From positions 248,001 to 312,000 of the forward strand of contig NZ_JAJSSH010000004.1 of NCBI RefSeq assembly GCF_021403115.1: DNA of 64,000 nt. The letters are read 5' to 3'. A program made the position numbers and the translations under genes. Source of the stretch: Sphingobium sufflavum (lineage in GTDB: Bacteria > Pseudomonadota > Alphaproteobacteria > Sphingomonadales > Sphingomonadaceae). A model generated the notes under the pieces. The model saw only the letters and a list, made by a program, of their open reading frames with translations. It searched no databases and had not been told where the DNA came from. Shown one piece after another: positions 18,927-28,133 of this stretch (positions are counted from its first letter, which is position 1; the number at the start of each line of letters is the position of its first letter).

Positions 18927-19049
18927 AGGCGGCAGATCAGACAGTCGGACCCAAAGCGGCCCTAGCCCCGCCGCGCCGCTTGCGCTATCCCCGCGCGGCC
19001 CGGTCCTGCCATCCTGCATGGCGCATCGCCCGGCATTTCCTCATGCCGC

Positions 19050-20201
19050 GTGAGTGCCATGCAACTGACCGACTTCGACACCGACCTGTTCCTGCGCGAC
19101 TATTGGCAGCAAAAGCCGCTGCTGATCCGCAACCCCTGGGCCGACTGGCACAACCCCCTCGACCCGGACGAACTGGCCGGGCTGGCGTGCGAGGCCGGGG
19201 TGGAATCGCGGCTGGTCACGCAGGCGGGCGGCGACTGGAAACTGGAACAGGGACCGCTGGCGGAGGATCGTTTCGCCACGCTGGGCAAGAGCGCATGGAC
19301 CCTGCTGGTGCAGGCGGTCGATCATCATGTGCCGGAGGTTGCGGCGCTGATCGACCCGTTCCGCTTCATCCCCAACTGGCGCATCGACGATGTGATGGTC
19401 AGCTATGCCGCGGACGGCGGCGGCGTCGGGCCGCATTTCGACCAGTATGACGTGTTCTTGGTCCAGGGGCTGGGCCAGCGTCGCTGGCGCGTCGGGCCGC
19501 TGTGCGACCATGCCAGCCCCCTCCTGCCGCACGACGACCTGCGCCTGCTGGCGGAGTTCGAGGCGGTGGACGAATGGGTTCTCGGCCCCGGCGACATCCT
19601 CTATGTCCCGCCGCGCTTCGCCCATGACGGCGTGGCGGTGGGCGACGACTGCATGACCTATTCCATCGGCTTTCGCGCCCCCGCGCGCACCGAACTGATG
19701 GCCCATTGGTGCGACCATCTGCTCGCGGAGTTGCAGGAGGAGGATCGCTATGGCGACCCCGGCCTCGCGCGGCAGGCCAATCCGGGGGAGATCGGCGCGG
19801 ACGCCCTCGCCCGGCTGCACGCGATGGTGACGGAGCGGTTGCAGGACCGGGATGCCTTCGCCCGCTGGTTCGGCGAATATAACAGCACGCCCAAATATCC
19901 CGATGTGGACTGGGAGCCGGAGCAATGGATCGGCGCAGACGATGTGCGCGACGCCCTCTCCGACGGTCAGCCGCTCTGCCGCAACCCAGCCAGCCGCTTC
20001 GCCTTCATCCGGCAGGCGGAGGGCGTCCTGCTGTTCGTCGATGGCGAGACGTTCGACTGCACCGGCGACGCGGCGGCTCTGGCGGAGGCGGTGTGCGCAG
20101 GGGATGGGGTGACGCCGGGCGCGGACCTGTCCGACAGGGCGCTCGACCTGATCGCAGACCTTGTCAACCAGGGCAGCCTGGCGTTTGGCGAGGAGGATTG
20201 A
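19050..20201 (+). CDS. roxA: JmjC-type ribosomal oxygenase, YcfD/RoxA-like
   Basis: 383 residues, cupin/JmjC Fe(II)- and 2-oxoglutarate-dependent oxygenase. The N-terminal FLRDYWQQKPLLIRN is the family hallmark. The iron triad is visible as HFD in GVGPHFDQYDVFLVQ and the distal His in RFAHDGVAVG. A winged-helix-like C-terminal domain (about 220-383) is present, as in E. coli YcfD, which hydroxylates Arg81 of ribosomal protein L16. GTG at 19050 is possible; ATG at 19059 is an alternative. Such housekeeping genes are normally chromosomal, which matters for judging the replicon. Confidence 0.87.
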   Translation: MSAMQLTDFDTDLFLRDYWQQKPLLIRNPWADWHNPLDPDELAGLACEAGVESRLVTQAGGDWKLEQGPLAEDRFATLGKSAWTLLVQAVDHHVPEVAALIDPFRFIPNWRIDDVMVSYAADGGGVGPHFDQYDVFLVQGLGQRRWRVGPLCDHASPLLPHDDLRLLAEFEAVDEWVLGPGDILYVPPRFAHDGVAVGDDCMTYSIGFRAPARTELMAHWCDHLLAELQEEDRYGDPGLARQANPGEIGADALARLHAMVTERLQDRDAFARWFGEYNSTPKYPDVDWEPEQWIGADDVRDALSDGQPLCRNPASRFAFIRQAEGVLLFVDGETFDCTGDAAALAEAVCAGDGVTPGADLSDRALDLIADLVNQGSLAFGEED

Positions 20202-20226
20202 GGCGGGGTTCGGGGGAAGGGGACTG

Positions 20227-20679
20227 TCAGATTTTGGTGTCAACAGGCCAAAAGCGGTTGAGGCGCATCGCCTGAGTTACCGCCCCGAAAGTCGCAAATG
20301 AAAGGAGCATGGCGCCTGACACAAATTGCCCCATGCCAAAAAAGCCGAGTACGAGAGAGGAGACGAGTCCGTAAATTGCGACAGCAGAAAGGCGCCAATC
20401 TAACCCTTTCATGAACAGCCCATATTTTAACGCCTGCCGGTTCGAACCAAACCCTAAGTCCTTGGTCGACTTCATCCCTGCACCAAACATCCAACGCACT
20501 ATGAAAATCTGGGCGATCAGAAACATAACAGCAGCGGCTAGAGAGAGTGGGACGCTGTATGCCAAGCCCAATGGTGACGACAAAAGCGCAATTGAAATAC
20601 AGATCGCGCCAACGACGGCGATCTTGGCTCCCAGCCATTCAGCAAATTGGCCAAAAGATGATGGAGGATGTTCAATCAT
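20227..20679 (-). CDS. Four-helix membrane protein, function unknown
   Basis: 150 residues. Hydrophobic segments near residues 19-45, 47-66, 98-115 and 118-138 suggest two hairpins in the inner membrane; the middle loop GAGMKSTKDLGFGSNRQALK is polar. No family recognised. Base composition is visibly less GC-rich than the flanking genes (for example AAAAGCCGAG and AAATTG runs), suggesting recent acquisition. Converges on roxA with a 25-base gap. Confidence 0.6.
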   Translation of the reverse strand: MIEHPPSSFGQFAEWLGAKIAVVGAICISIALLSSPLGLAYSVPLSLAAAVMFLIAQIFIVRWMFGAGMKSTKDLGFGSNRQALKYGLFMKGLDWRLSAVAIYGLVSSLVLGFFGMGQFVSGAMLLSFATFGAVTQAMRLNRFWPVDTKI

Positions 20680-20787
20680 TTCCTCCTTCTACTTCACGTG
20701 CGAATGTCTGCAAGTGAGCGGCGGCAAATGGCAGACGAACGTCCAAAAATGTTCGATACCACACACCAGCCTCCCCATCCCTCTCCC

Positions 20788-21345
20788 CTACCCCGTCGCC
20801 TCCCGCCACGTCCCCGGCTCTATCCCGTCGAGCGTCCATTCCCCGATGCTCCACCGCACCAGCCGCAGCGTGGGATGCCCCACCGCCGCGGTCATCCGCC
20901 GCACCTGCCGGTTGCGCCCCTCATGGATAGTCAGGCGCAGCCAGCAATCCGGCACGCTCTTGCGGAAACGCACCGGCGGGTCGCGCGGCCATAGCGCGGG
21001 CGGGTCGATCCGCTCCACCAGAGCGGGGCGGGTCAGGCCGTCGTTCAGTTCGACCCCCCGCCGCAGCCGCTCCAGCGCCGCCGCCTGCACATCGCCCTCC
21101 ACCTGCACCAGATAGGTCTTGGGCATCTTGAATTTCGGGTCCGCGATCCGCGCCTGCAATCGCCCGTCGTCGGTCAGCAGCAACAGCCCCTCGCTGTCCC
21201 GGTCCAGCCGCCCGGCGGGATAGACGCCCGGCACGGCGATGAAGGCGGACAGGGTCGGACGCGCCGTCGGCGTGCCCCCCGTCTGCGTCCCTCGGTCGGT
21301 GAACTGCGACAACACGTCATAGGGCTTGTTGAACAGGATCAGCAT
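20788..21345 (-). CDS. rluE: Pseudouridine synthase, RsuA/RluE type
   Basis: 185 residues. Core motif [18 protein letters not shown] with the catalytic Asp of the RsuA/RluB/E/F family; the ending [20 protein letters not shown] is the second hallmark. Short length with no N-terminal S4 domain fits RluE, which modifies U2457 of E. coli 23S rRNA; the target here is inferred. ATG at 21345 begins at [14 protein letters not shown]. The start overlaps the end of the upstream TetR gene by seven bases, so the two are translated from one message. Confidence 0.88.
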   Translation of the reverse strand: MLILFNKPYDVLSQFTDRGTQTGGTPTARPTLSAFIAVPGVYPAGRLDRDSEGLLLLTDDGRLQARIADPKFKMPKTYLVQVEGDVQAAALERLRRGVELNDGLTRPALVERIDPPALWPRDPPVRFRKSVPDCWLRLTIHEGRNRQVRRMTAAVGHPTLRLVRWSIGEWTLDGIEPGTWREATG

Positions 21346-21965
21346 GGCGCGCGGCCGCCCGCGACACCGGGCAGGACCGTCGCCGCGCCGTCCCATCCCT
21401 CAGTCCTGTCCACCACATCCTGCACCGACCGGGCCAGCCAGCGGGCGGAGGGGTGATCCATGCCGACGGGACCGCCCAGCAACGGCAATTGCCGCGAATA
21501 GATGACGAAGCCGCCGCCCAGCATGGTGATCGCGACCGCCCGCTCCCGCGCATGGGGCGCGCCGATCCACGCCGCCAGCGGCTCCACCACCAGCGCATCC
21601 ACCACCCGCGTCGCGATCAGCCGCGCATCGGGATCGGCGGCGGACAATATGGTCATGGCGATGGGCTGCATATCGTCCAGACTCTGGGTTATGAGCCGGG
21701 CCAGATTTTCTCCGAAGCCCGACCGTTCCGCCGCCATCACCGGCGCAATGCCGATGCTGTCGACCAGCGCCGCCTCCAGCAGCCCCGCCTTCGACCCATA
21801 ATAGCGGCCCAGCAGCGTATAGCTGACCCCCGCCCGCGCCGCGATGTCGCGGATGCCCGTGCCCGCATAGCCGACCTGCGCGAAGCATTGCTTGGCGGCG
21901 GCCAGTATCCGGGCCTTGGTGGCGACGGAATCCCTCCGGCGCGGGGAGGTTTCTGCCGCTTCCAT
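21339..21965 (-). CDS. TetR-family transcriptional regulator
   Basis: 208 residues. The DNA-binding domain occupies about residues 14-62 ([19 protein letters not shown] then [20 protein letters not shown]). The ligand-binding half is Ala/Leu-rich with no recognisable ligand pocket. Start at 21965 chosen because the helix-turn-helix begins soon after; upstream codons read into the divergent promoter. It is divergent from an alpha/beta-hydrolase gene, the usual arrangement for a repressor of its neighbour, and overlaps rluE downstream. Confidence 0.85.
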   Translation of the reverse strand: MEAAETSPRRRDSVATKARILAAAKQCFAQVGYAGTGIRDIAARAGVSYTLLGRYYGSKAGLLEAALVDSIGIAPVMAAERSGFGENLARLITQSLDDMQPIAMTILSAADPDARLIATRVVDALVVEPLAAWIGAPHARERAVAITMLGGGFVIYSRQLPLLGGPVGMDHPSARWLARSVQDVVDRTEGWDGAATVLPGVAGGRAPC

Positions 21966-22037
21966 GGACGCAGTTAGACGGCGGCCCGCCCTCACCGCAA
22001 GCCCCCTTCGCACAGGGACAGAACACAAAGTAGTCAG

Positions 22038-22065
22038 TTGACAACGTCTGCCCTTCCATTACGTT
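22038..22065 (+). promoter_or_regulatory. Possible sigma-70 promoter for the hydrolase gene
   Basis: TTGACA at 22038-22043 is a perfect -35 match; TACGTT at 22060-22065 is a weak -10 with 16-base spacing. The element CTGACAAC recurs 29 bases further on, next to the gene start, and could belong to the TetR operator. Confidence 0.4.
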
Positions 22066-22095
22066 TTCACCTGACAACATATTGGGAGGATAATG

Positions 22096-22812
22096 ATGGC
22101 GACCTTTGTTCTGGTGCATGGCGGCGGCCATGGCGGCTGGTGTTATCAGCCGGTCGCGCGGTTGCTGGCGCGGCAGGGGCATGATGTCTACGCGCCCACG
22201 CTCACGGGCCTCGGCGAACGGTCGCACCTGCTGCGCCCCGACATCGACCTGGATTTCCACATCAACGACGTGGTGCAATTGCTGCATTATGAGGATCTAC
22301 GCGACGTCATCCTCGTCGGCCACAGCTATGGCGGCATGGTCATCACCGGGGTCGCCGACCGCGCGCCGGACCGGGTCGGACACCGCGTCTACCTCGACGC
22401 CGCCTATCCGAACGACGGCGACGCGCTGGCGGAGATCGCGCCGATGGTGGGCGAGGCGCGCCGGCAATCGCGCATCGTGGACGGCATTGAGCTGTTCCTC
22501 TTCCCGGATTCGGAGCATCATTTCTATGGCGTGCAGGATCCGGCGGTGCAGGCGTGGATGGCGCCGCGCCTGACCCCGCACCCCTGGGCCTGTTTCGAAC
22601 AGAAGCTGGTTTTTCGCAACGAGGCCGTCATGCGCGCCATCCCCGAAAGCCATATCATCTGTTCCATCACCAAGCCCGGCCGCGACATGGAGGCGATGCA
22701 CGCCCGATCGGACGGGCGCGTGTGGGACGTGGACACCGGCCATGACCTGATGCTGTCGGAACCGGACTGGGTGGCGGACAAGCTGGAGAAGGTCGCCGCA
22801 TCCATGGGGTGA
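22096..22812 (+). CDS. Alpha/beta hydrolase, EstC/salicylate-esterase-like
   Basis: About 238 residues. Oxyanion motif LVHGGGHGGWCY at the start, nucleophile elbow GHSYGG (Ser near residue 77) and the C-terminal catalytic His in VDTGHDLM. The compact length and HGGGHGGWCY pattern match the esterase/hydroxynitrile-lyase-like group of small cytoplasmic hydrolases. Two ATGs are adjacent (22093 and 22096); the second is six bases from GGAGG and is preferred. Divergent TetR regulator suggests induction by a small ester or aromatic compound; substrate unknown. The 255 bases downstream (22813-23067) show no gene. Confidence 0.84.
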   Translation: MATFVLVHGGGHGGWCYQPVARLLARQGHDVYAPTLTGLGERSHLLRPDIDLDFHINDVVQLLHYEDLRDVILVGHSYGGMVITGVADRAPDRVGHRVYLDAAYPNDGDALAEIAPMVGEARRQSRIVDGIELFLFPDSEHHFYGVQDPAVQAWMAPRLTPHPWACFEQKLVFRNEAVMRAIPESHIICSITKPGRDMEAMHARSDGRVWDVDTGHDLMLSEPDWVADKLEKVAASMG

Positions 22813-23067
22813 CCGCGGCCCGGCGTCGAAAAAAGACTCGATGGACCGGGGAGCGATCCGACGGCCCGGCTCCGCCGCCCGGTGCCTTTTGCACATTATT
22901 GGCGAAACGGGACCGCCCCATCTTTAGGAACCCGTTAACCCTCTTGCCCGCACGCGGCGGCGCCTGCCGATGGCCGCCGCCGCGCCCGATCCGAACTACG
23001 CAGTTTGCGCGGATCGCCCCTTTCGCCTGCTAGGCAGGGCTTTGACCATGGCGTCTATGATGACCCA

Positions 23068-23511
23068 ATGCCGAAGTCCCCCACCCCCGCCGCACGCGCC
23101 CGACGCCCCGCATTGCTGGCCGATGCGCGGGGCGCGATATTGATCGAGGCGGCGCTGACCCTGCCGATCCTCGTCCTCTTCCTGATCGGCATATTGACCT
23201 ATGGCACATGGTTCATGGCCGCCCATGTCGTGCAGCAGGCCGCGAACGAGGGCGCGCGCGCCGCGCTGGCGGGCCTGACCGATGGGGAGCGCACCACCAT
23301 CGTCGCCCAGACGGTGACGCGCAGCCTCGGCGCCAGCACCAATCTGGTCAGCCCCGCCCTCGTCGCCACCGCGACCCAGACCAGCGACGGCTATTATACC
23401 GTGACCGTCACCTATGACGCGCCGCGTTCCACCCTGTTCGGCTCCTCGCTCATCCCGCTACCGCCCGGCCCGATCCGGCGTGCGTCGGTGGTCAAGCTGA
23501 GCGTGCTATGA
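23068..23511 (+). CDS. tadE: TadE-like pilus assembly pseudopilin
   Basis: 147 residues. A short basic N-terminus precedes DARGAILIEAALTLPILVLF, the TadE signature with the conserved Glu at position 5 of the pseudopilin helix; the rest is a small periplasmic domain. TadE proteins are processed by the TadV prepilin peptidase and help assemble Flp/Tad pili. ATG at 23068 is chosen on length. The stop overlaps the next gene as ATGA, so the pair is coupled. The other tad genes are not in this window. Confidence 0.83.
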   Translation: MPKSPTPAARARRPALLADARGAILIEAALTLPILVLFLIGILTYGTWFMAAHVVQQAANEGARAALAGLTDGERTTIVAQTVTRSLGASTNLVSPALVATATQTSDGYYTVTVTYDAPRSTLFGSSLIPLPPGPIRRASVVKLSVL

Positions 23512-25169
23512 GGCGCCTTGCCACCCTCTCCCGCCTGCGACGGGCGGCGCTGTGGCGGGACAGTCGCGGGTCGGCGGTCGTCTTGCTGGCCGCCGCGCTG
23601 ATGGCGCTGGCGGGGGCGGCGGCGGTCGCGGTGGATGTGGGGTCGCTGTTCCTGGCCAAGCGCCAGCTTCAGGGCGTGGCCGATGCGGCGGCGCTGGCGG
23701 CGGCGCAGGGCGACCTCGACGATGGCGGCTCCTTGTCCGCCCGCGCCCTGATCGACCGCAGCGGTGTGCCGGGCGTCTCCCTCGCCGCGATCACGCCGGG
23801 GCAATATGCGCGCGACGTGGCGGTCGACACCGGCGCCCGCTTCGTCCCCGGCACCAGCGCGCCGACCGCCACCCGCGTGACCGTGGAGCGCACCGTCCCC
23901 CTTTTCTTCGGTCGCCTGCTGACCGGCAAGTCCGGGCTGGTCATCCGCACACAGGCGACGGCGGCGCGGGTCAACATGGCCGCCTTCACCATCGGCACCC
24001 GCCTCGTCGGCCTGTCCGGCGGGGTCGCCAACCAGCTCCTGTCCTCCCTCGCCGGGGTCAACCTCAACCTGTCGCTGATCGAGACGGGGCAGCTTGCCTC
24101 CGCCAATGTCGACATATTGCGCTTTGCCGATGCGCTGCGCCTGCGCCTCAACATGCAGGGGTCCAGCTATGCCGACCTGTTCGGCGCGCATATCCCACTG
24201 GCGCAGGTGGTGCGCGCCATGGCCGACGCCGCGCCGGACGGCTACACCGCCACCATCCTCAACGGCATCGCGGGCGTCCTGCCCAACACGACCACCCGCC
24301 TGTCACGCCTCATCGACCTCGGACCGATCGGCGACGCCACGGCGGCGGGGACCAACGCCGGGCTGTTGCAGGTCGATCTCTTCTCCTTCCTGCGCTCCGT
24401 TCTGGGCGATGCGAAGGGCGGCTCGTATGATTCGACGCTCAACCTCACCGTGCCGGGGCTGGCGGGGGTGAAGCTGATTCTGGCGGGGGGCAGCAGCGTC
24501 TCCTCCCCCTGGCTGACCGTCACCCGGTCAAAGGATGTGGTGGTCCGCACGGCGGCGATCCGCATCTACCTCGACGTCCGGGCGAACGTCATCCTGCCCG
24601 GCATCGCCTCGCTCAACATCCCGCTCTATATCGAACTGGCGGCGGCGGAGGCGCGGCTGTCCGACATACGCTGCGGCACCCCGTCGAGCGACGGCGTGAC
24701 GCTGGCCGTCACCCCCTCCGTCGGGTCCGTCGCGCTGGCGGAAGTGGACGCCGCCGCCGTCCCCAATTTCGCGATCGTCCCGACCAAGCAGGTCGCAACC
24801 CTCGTCAACATCCTCGGCACGCGCATCAACGCCTATGCCAATATCGCGCTGGGCGGCATGGCGGCGCAGAGCGTGAATTTCACCAAGGCGGACATCGCCG
24901 CCCACCGCACCCGCACCGTCACCACCAACGACCTGACCGCCGGCCTCGCCACCTCCCTCGCCCAGAATGTGCAGGTCAGCGTCACCACATTGGGCATCAC
25001 CCTGAACGGCGGGCCACTGGTCAGCGCGGTCGTCGGGCAATTATTGTCGCTGACGCCGGTGCTCGACACATTGCTGAACGAAGTGACAGGGATTTTGGGG
25101 GTCAAGGTCGGGTCCGCCGATGTGCGCGTGGACCAGATACGATGCGGCGTCCCCGCACTGGTGGCGTAG
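23508..25169 (+). CDS. tadG: TadG-like pilus assembly protein
   Basis: 553 residues. Opens with a basic stretch and the membrane helix of TadG/TadE proteins (SRGSAVVLLAAALMALAGAA, VDVGSLFLAKRQLQGVADAA AL). The remainder is a long Ala/Thr/Val-rich periplasmic domain with many short beta segments and two cysteines late in the chain (DIRCGTP, DQIRCGVP) that appear in duplicated motifs about 160 residues apart, possibly a repeated domain. Starts inside the stop codon of tadE. Secretin, ATPase and major pilin genes of a Tad system are not seen nearby. Confidence 0.82.
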   Translation: MRRLATLSRLRRAALWRDSRGSAVVLLAAALMALAGAAAVAVDVGSLFLAKRQLQGVADAAALAAAQGDLDDGGSLSARALIDRSGVPGVSLAAITPGQYARDVAVDTGARFVPGTSAPTATRVTVERTVPLFFGRLLTGKSGLVIRTQATAARVNMAAFTIGTRLVGLSGGVANQLLSSLAGVNLNLSLIETGQLASANVDILRFADALRLRLNMQGSSYADLFGAHIPLAQVVRAMADAAPDGYTATILNGIAGVLPNTTTRLSRLIDLGPIGDATAAGTNAGLLQVDLFSFLRSVLGDAKGGSYDSTLNLTVPGLAGVKLILAGGSSVSSPWLTVTRSKDVVVRTAAIRIYLDVRANVILPGIASLNIPLYIELAAAEARLSDIRCGTPSSDGVTLAVTPSVGSVALAEVDAAAVPNFAIVPTKQVATLVNILGTRINAYANIALGGMAAQSVNFTKADIAAHRTRTVTTNDLTAGLATSLAQNVQVSVTTLGITLNGGPLVSAVVGQLLSLTPVLDTLLNEVTGILGVKVGSADVRVDQIRCGVPALVA

Positions 25170-25285
25170 AGGCGCGCAAGGCTGCGTCGGGCCGCCCCCC
25201 CCCCACGACTCCCACCATTGGCCAAGACGCCCCCTCGCCCGCCCTTCCCCCAAAAAAGCGCCCCGCAGGGCGCATCCTCCACATC

Positions 25286-25333
25286 CGGGAAAAGAGCGGG
25301 GACCGGCCGGGCGCGAAACCCGGCCGGTCCCCG
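25286..25333 (-). terminator. Terminator of the TonB receptor gene
   Basis: Fifteen-base perfect stem (arms 25297-25311 and 25319-25333) with a seven-base loop, lying 11 bases after the stop of the minus-strand receptor gene. On the minus strand the stem is followed by GCTCTTTT, a short T-run. It may also stop plus-strand transcripts from the tad pair. Confidence 0.8.
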
Positions 25334-25343
25334 TCAAAGGGCC

Positions 25344-27740
25344 TTAGCGCGAACCGAAGGCATAGCGGAGATTGACGCCGAACTCCTGCGGTGCCGTCAT
25401 CGAGATCTCCCGATAGCTGGTGGTGCCCGTCTGGCCACCCAATGCCGTGGCATAGGAGGTGGTCAGCGCCGTGCTGCTGCGCGACAGAACGCGCTGGGTG
25501 TTGAAGATATTCTTGCCATAAATCGACACTTCCCACGCCCCCGAATTGTCCCGGACACCGGCGTAGAGGTTGACCAGCGCATAGGCCTTCACATCGTCCA
25601 CGGCGTTGGTCGGGTCGTTCTGGCTGTCGCCATAATAGGTGACGAGGCCGCGCAGATAGCCATCCGCCGATCCACTGACGGGCAGCGAATATTCCGACTG
25701 GAGATTGGCGGAGAACAGGGGCGCGTAGGAGGAGCGCACATTGGTCCGGCAGCCGGAGATATTGTCGCCGCCCGTGGCGGTACGGATGCCCTGCACCGTC
25801 GGGACCGAGCTGTTGCTGTCGGGCACGCCGTCGCGCGGGCTATAGTCGTTGCACGGCACCAGGCCATTTTGCACCTTGCCGCGCGCATAGCTCGCCTGCA
25901 CGCCGAAGTTCCAGGCGTCGGAAGCCCGGAAGGCCAGCTCGCCCTCCACGCCGTCCACCTTCACCGGCACCGCGCCGACGAAGTTGAAGCTCTTGACCGA
26001 GTCCACCGGACCCGTGCGGCTGAGGTCGTTGCTGACATAGAATACGCCGCTGCCGGGAACGCGGAACGGATAATTCTGGAAGTCCTGGTGAAAGGCCGAA
26101 ACGTTCAGGCGCAGCCGCTTGTCGAGGAAGCTCGACTTGAAGCCGATTTCATAGGACTTCGACTTTTCCGGCGACAGGATCAGAAAGCTGTTTTCCAGCG
26201 CGGTGCGGTTGAGGCTGAAATCGCCGGTGACGCTGAGACCGGGGCGCCAGCTGCTGCCAATGCTGGCATAGGCCATCAGATTCTCGGTGAAATTATGCTT
26301 CACCGACCCGGAGTAGATGACCGTGTTGAAATTCACGTCCTCCTTCGCGTCGGGAATCATCGCCCCGTTGATGGTCAGGAAAGCGTAGGACTTGTAGTTG
26401 ATGTAGCGCAGGCCGCCGGAGATTTCCGTCGCATCGCCCAGATGCACGGTCAGGTTGCCGAACAGCGACCGCTCGATGGTCCGCCCGCCGCGCGTGATCG
26501 GCGTGGTGATGATGCTGGAGCAGGTCGTCGGCGCAAGGCAGCTCGTCGGCGTGGCCGCCGCCGGAGAGGGCGCGAAGGCCGCGAAGAACGGCGTCTGCGT
26601 GGTCAGGTTGGTCGGCGATTCCAGCCGGTTGACGAAACCGCCCACGACATAGTCGACCATGCCGAACAGTTGCTCGTCAGACGACAGCCGCAATTCGTGC
26701 GACTCCTGCATACTGTAGGTGTCGGTCGCCTGGCCAAAGGTCTGGAAGTTCAGCGGCGACGACGGATAGGCCGCGCCAAAGAAATCGCCCGTGTCGCTGG
26801 GCTGGAACGAGACCAGATGCTGCTTGGTGTAGGAGCCGACATAATTCACCTTCTGCCCGGCGAAGCGATATTCGCCCTGCCAGTTGTAGATGTCGAACTT
26901 CTGCCGGATGCGGCGCGGCGCATCGGTCACGCCCCGCCGGTCTTCCGCGCGGATCGTCACGGGGCTGGCGGGTTGCGTGCCGTCCACCACATTGACGGAC
27001 TCGCGCTGGTCGAAGATGCGGCTGTTGACCACCATCCCCTGATAGCTGGCAAAGGCGGAGAAGCGGTTATAGGGGACGAAGGCCGGGTCGTTGATGCTGC
27101 GGATGCGGTTGCCTTCATTCTTCTCCACGATGCCCGCGACGCGGATGGCCAGCACGTCCTTGATGATCGGGATGTTGAGCGCGCCGTTCAGGTTCGCACC
27201 GTGCAGGTCGTTGATATTGGCCGACACATAACCGCCCAGTTCCTGCAAATTGGGCCGGTGGCTGGTCACGGTGATGGAGCCGGACGGCGAAGCGCGACCG
27301 CGCAGCGTGCCCTGCGGCCCGCGCAGCACCTCGATCTGGCCGACATCGAACATCGACTGGAACAGGATGCCGGACGCCAGCGGCGCATCGTTGAGGTAGA
27401 ATTCGATGGTGCCGTTGTTGCCGCTGGCGTTCACATCATAATTGACGCCGCGCACCGACGAAGTGGTGCCGATGCCATTGGCGTTGGTGCTCAGTTGCAG
27501 GCCGGGCACCACGGTCGAAATGTCGCGAAAATCGCGGATGTTCAGCTTCTGGAGCGTATCCGCCGTGACGGCATTGACGACCAGCGGCACGTCCTGCGCG
27601 GTTTCGTCCTTGCGGCGGGCGGTAACGATGATGTCTTCGGCGACGGTGGCCCCGGACTGCTGCGCCATCACGGGCGTTGCGGCAGTCATGACCATGATAC
27701 TGGCGCCAGAAAGGGCAGCCAGAACGGCTATCTTCTTCAT
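25344..27740 (-). CDS. TonB-dependent receptor, paralogue A of the organosulfur cluster
   Basis: 798 residues. Signal peptide MKKIAVLAALSGASIMVMTA ending PVMA-Q, then a TonB-box-like IIVTARRKDETAQDVPL and a plug with TSSVRGVNYDVNASG and VGQIEVLRGPQGTLRG, followed by a barrel ending in NLRYAFGSR. It is a clear paralogue of the receptor at 37736: both share the plug run of Asn/Gly-rich loops and the ending AFGSR. The cargo is unknown; its position beside Dsz-like enzymes suggests an organosulfur compound. A motif 269 bases upstream is shared with the paralogue. The 393 bases from 27741 to 28133 are its promoter region and hold no gene. Confidence 0.9.
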   Translation of the reverse strand: MKKIAVLAALSGASIMVMTAATPVMAQQSGATVAEDIIVTARRKDETAQDVPLVVNAVTADTLQKLNIRDFRDISTVVPGLQLSTNANGIGTTSSVRGVNYDVNASGNNGTIEFYLNDAPLASGILFQSMFDVGQIEVLRGPQGTLRGRASPSGSITVTSHRPNLQELGGYVSANINDLHGANLNGALNIPIIKDVLAIRVAGIVEKNEGNRIRSINDPAFVPYNRFSAFASYQGMVVNSRIFDQRESVNVVDGTQPASPVTIRAEDRRGVTDAPRRIRQKFDIYNWQGEYRFAGQKVNYVGSYTKQHLVSFQPSDTGDFFGAAYPSSPLNFQTFGQATDTYSMQESHELRLSSDEQLFGMVDYVVGGFVNRLESPTNLTTQTPFFAAFAPSPAAATPTSCLAPTTCSSIITTPITRGGRTIERSLFGNLTVHLGDATEISGGLRYINYKSYAFLTINGAMIPDAKEDVNFNTVIYSGSVKHNFTENLMAYASIGSSWRPGLSVTGDFSLNRTALENSFLILSPEKSKSYEIGFKSSFLDKRLRLNVSAFHQDFQNYPFRVPGSGVFYVSNDLSRTGPVDSVKSFNFVGAVPVKVDGVEGELAFRASDAWNFGVQASYARGKVQNGLVPCNDYSPRDGVPDSNSSVPTVQGIRTATGGDNISGCRTNVRSSYAPLFSANLQSEYSLPVSGSADGYLRGLVTYYGDSQNDPTNAVDDVKAYALVNLYAGVRDNSGAWEVSIYGKNIFNTQRVLSRSSTALTTSYATALGGQTGTTSYREISMTAPQEFGVNLRYAFGSR

Positions 27741-28008
27741 ATCACTCTCCCTGAAATCATTATTGTAGTATTTTTATTATAAATTTCGCCGATGCGTCGC
27801 CTGAACGGCGCATCTTACTTACATCATATGAGTATGATCGTTTTGCACGCCATGCAATCGGCGACTCCTCCCTATGGACGTCATTCTCTTGACTGTCCGG
27901 GCACAACCGCCGTTTCTTCGCCGGTCGGTCGTGCCTGCTTCCAAATTCTGCGGCGAACCGACAGGCATGTCAACGCCGCCTGGCCTCGTTCGGACCGTAA
28001 TGAGCCAC

Positions 28009-28037
28009 ATGGTGCATGATTTTCGGCCCACTGTGCC
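28009..28037 (-). promoter_or_regulatory. Shared upstream motif, copy A
   Basis: Reading the minus strand: GGCACAG, seven variable bases, AAAAT, one variable base, ATGCACCAT. The same three blocks with identical spacing occur at 37563-37591 ahead of the paralogous receptor gene. Twenty-one fixed bases over 29 positions. Downstream sequence (ATTACGG here, ATAATGG there) is also similar. Candidate activator or repressor site for coordinated expression; the binding protein is unknown. Confidence 0.6.
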
Positions 28038-28133
28038 ATTTTCGGTTCAGTTGCCACCACCCCTTGATTTGGGGTCGATGCAGGACCGGCCCGCCGCCGC
28101 ACCATCGCGCGGCGAGCCGGTCCCGTCATCCCG

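Noticed and set aside
28009..28037. A sigma-54 promoter at GGCACAG
   Set aside because: The GG and GC pairs are not ten bases apart at either copy, so the -24/-12 pattern fails.
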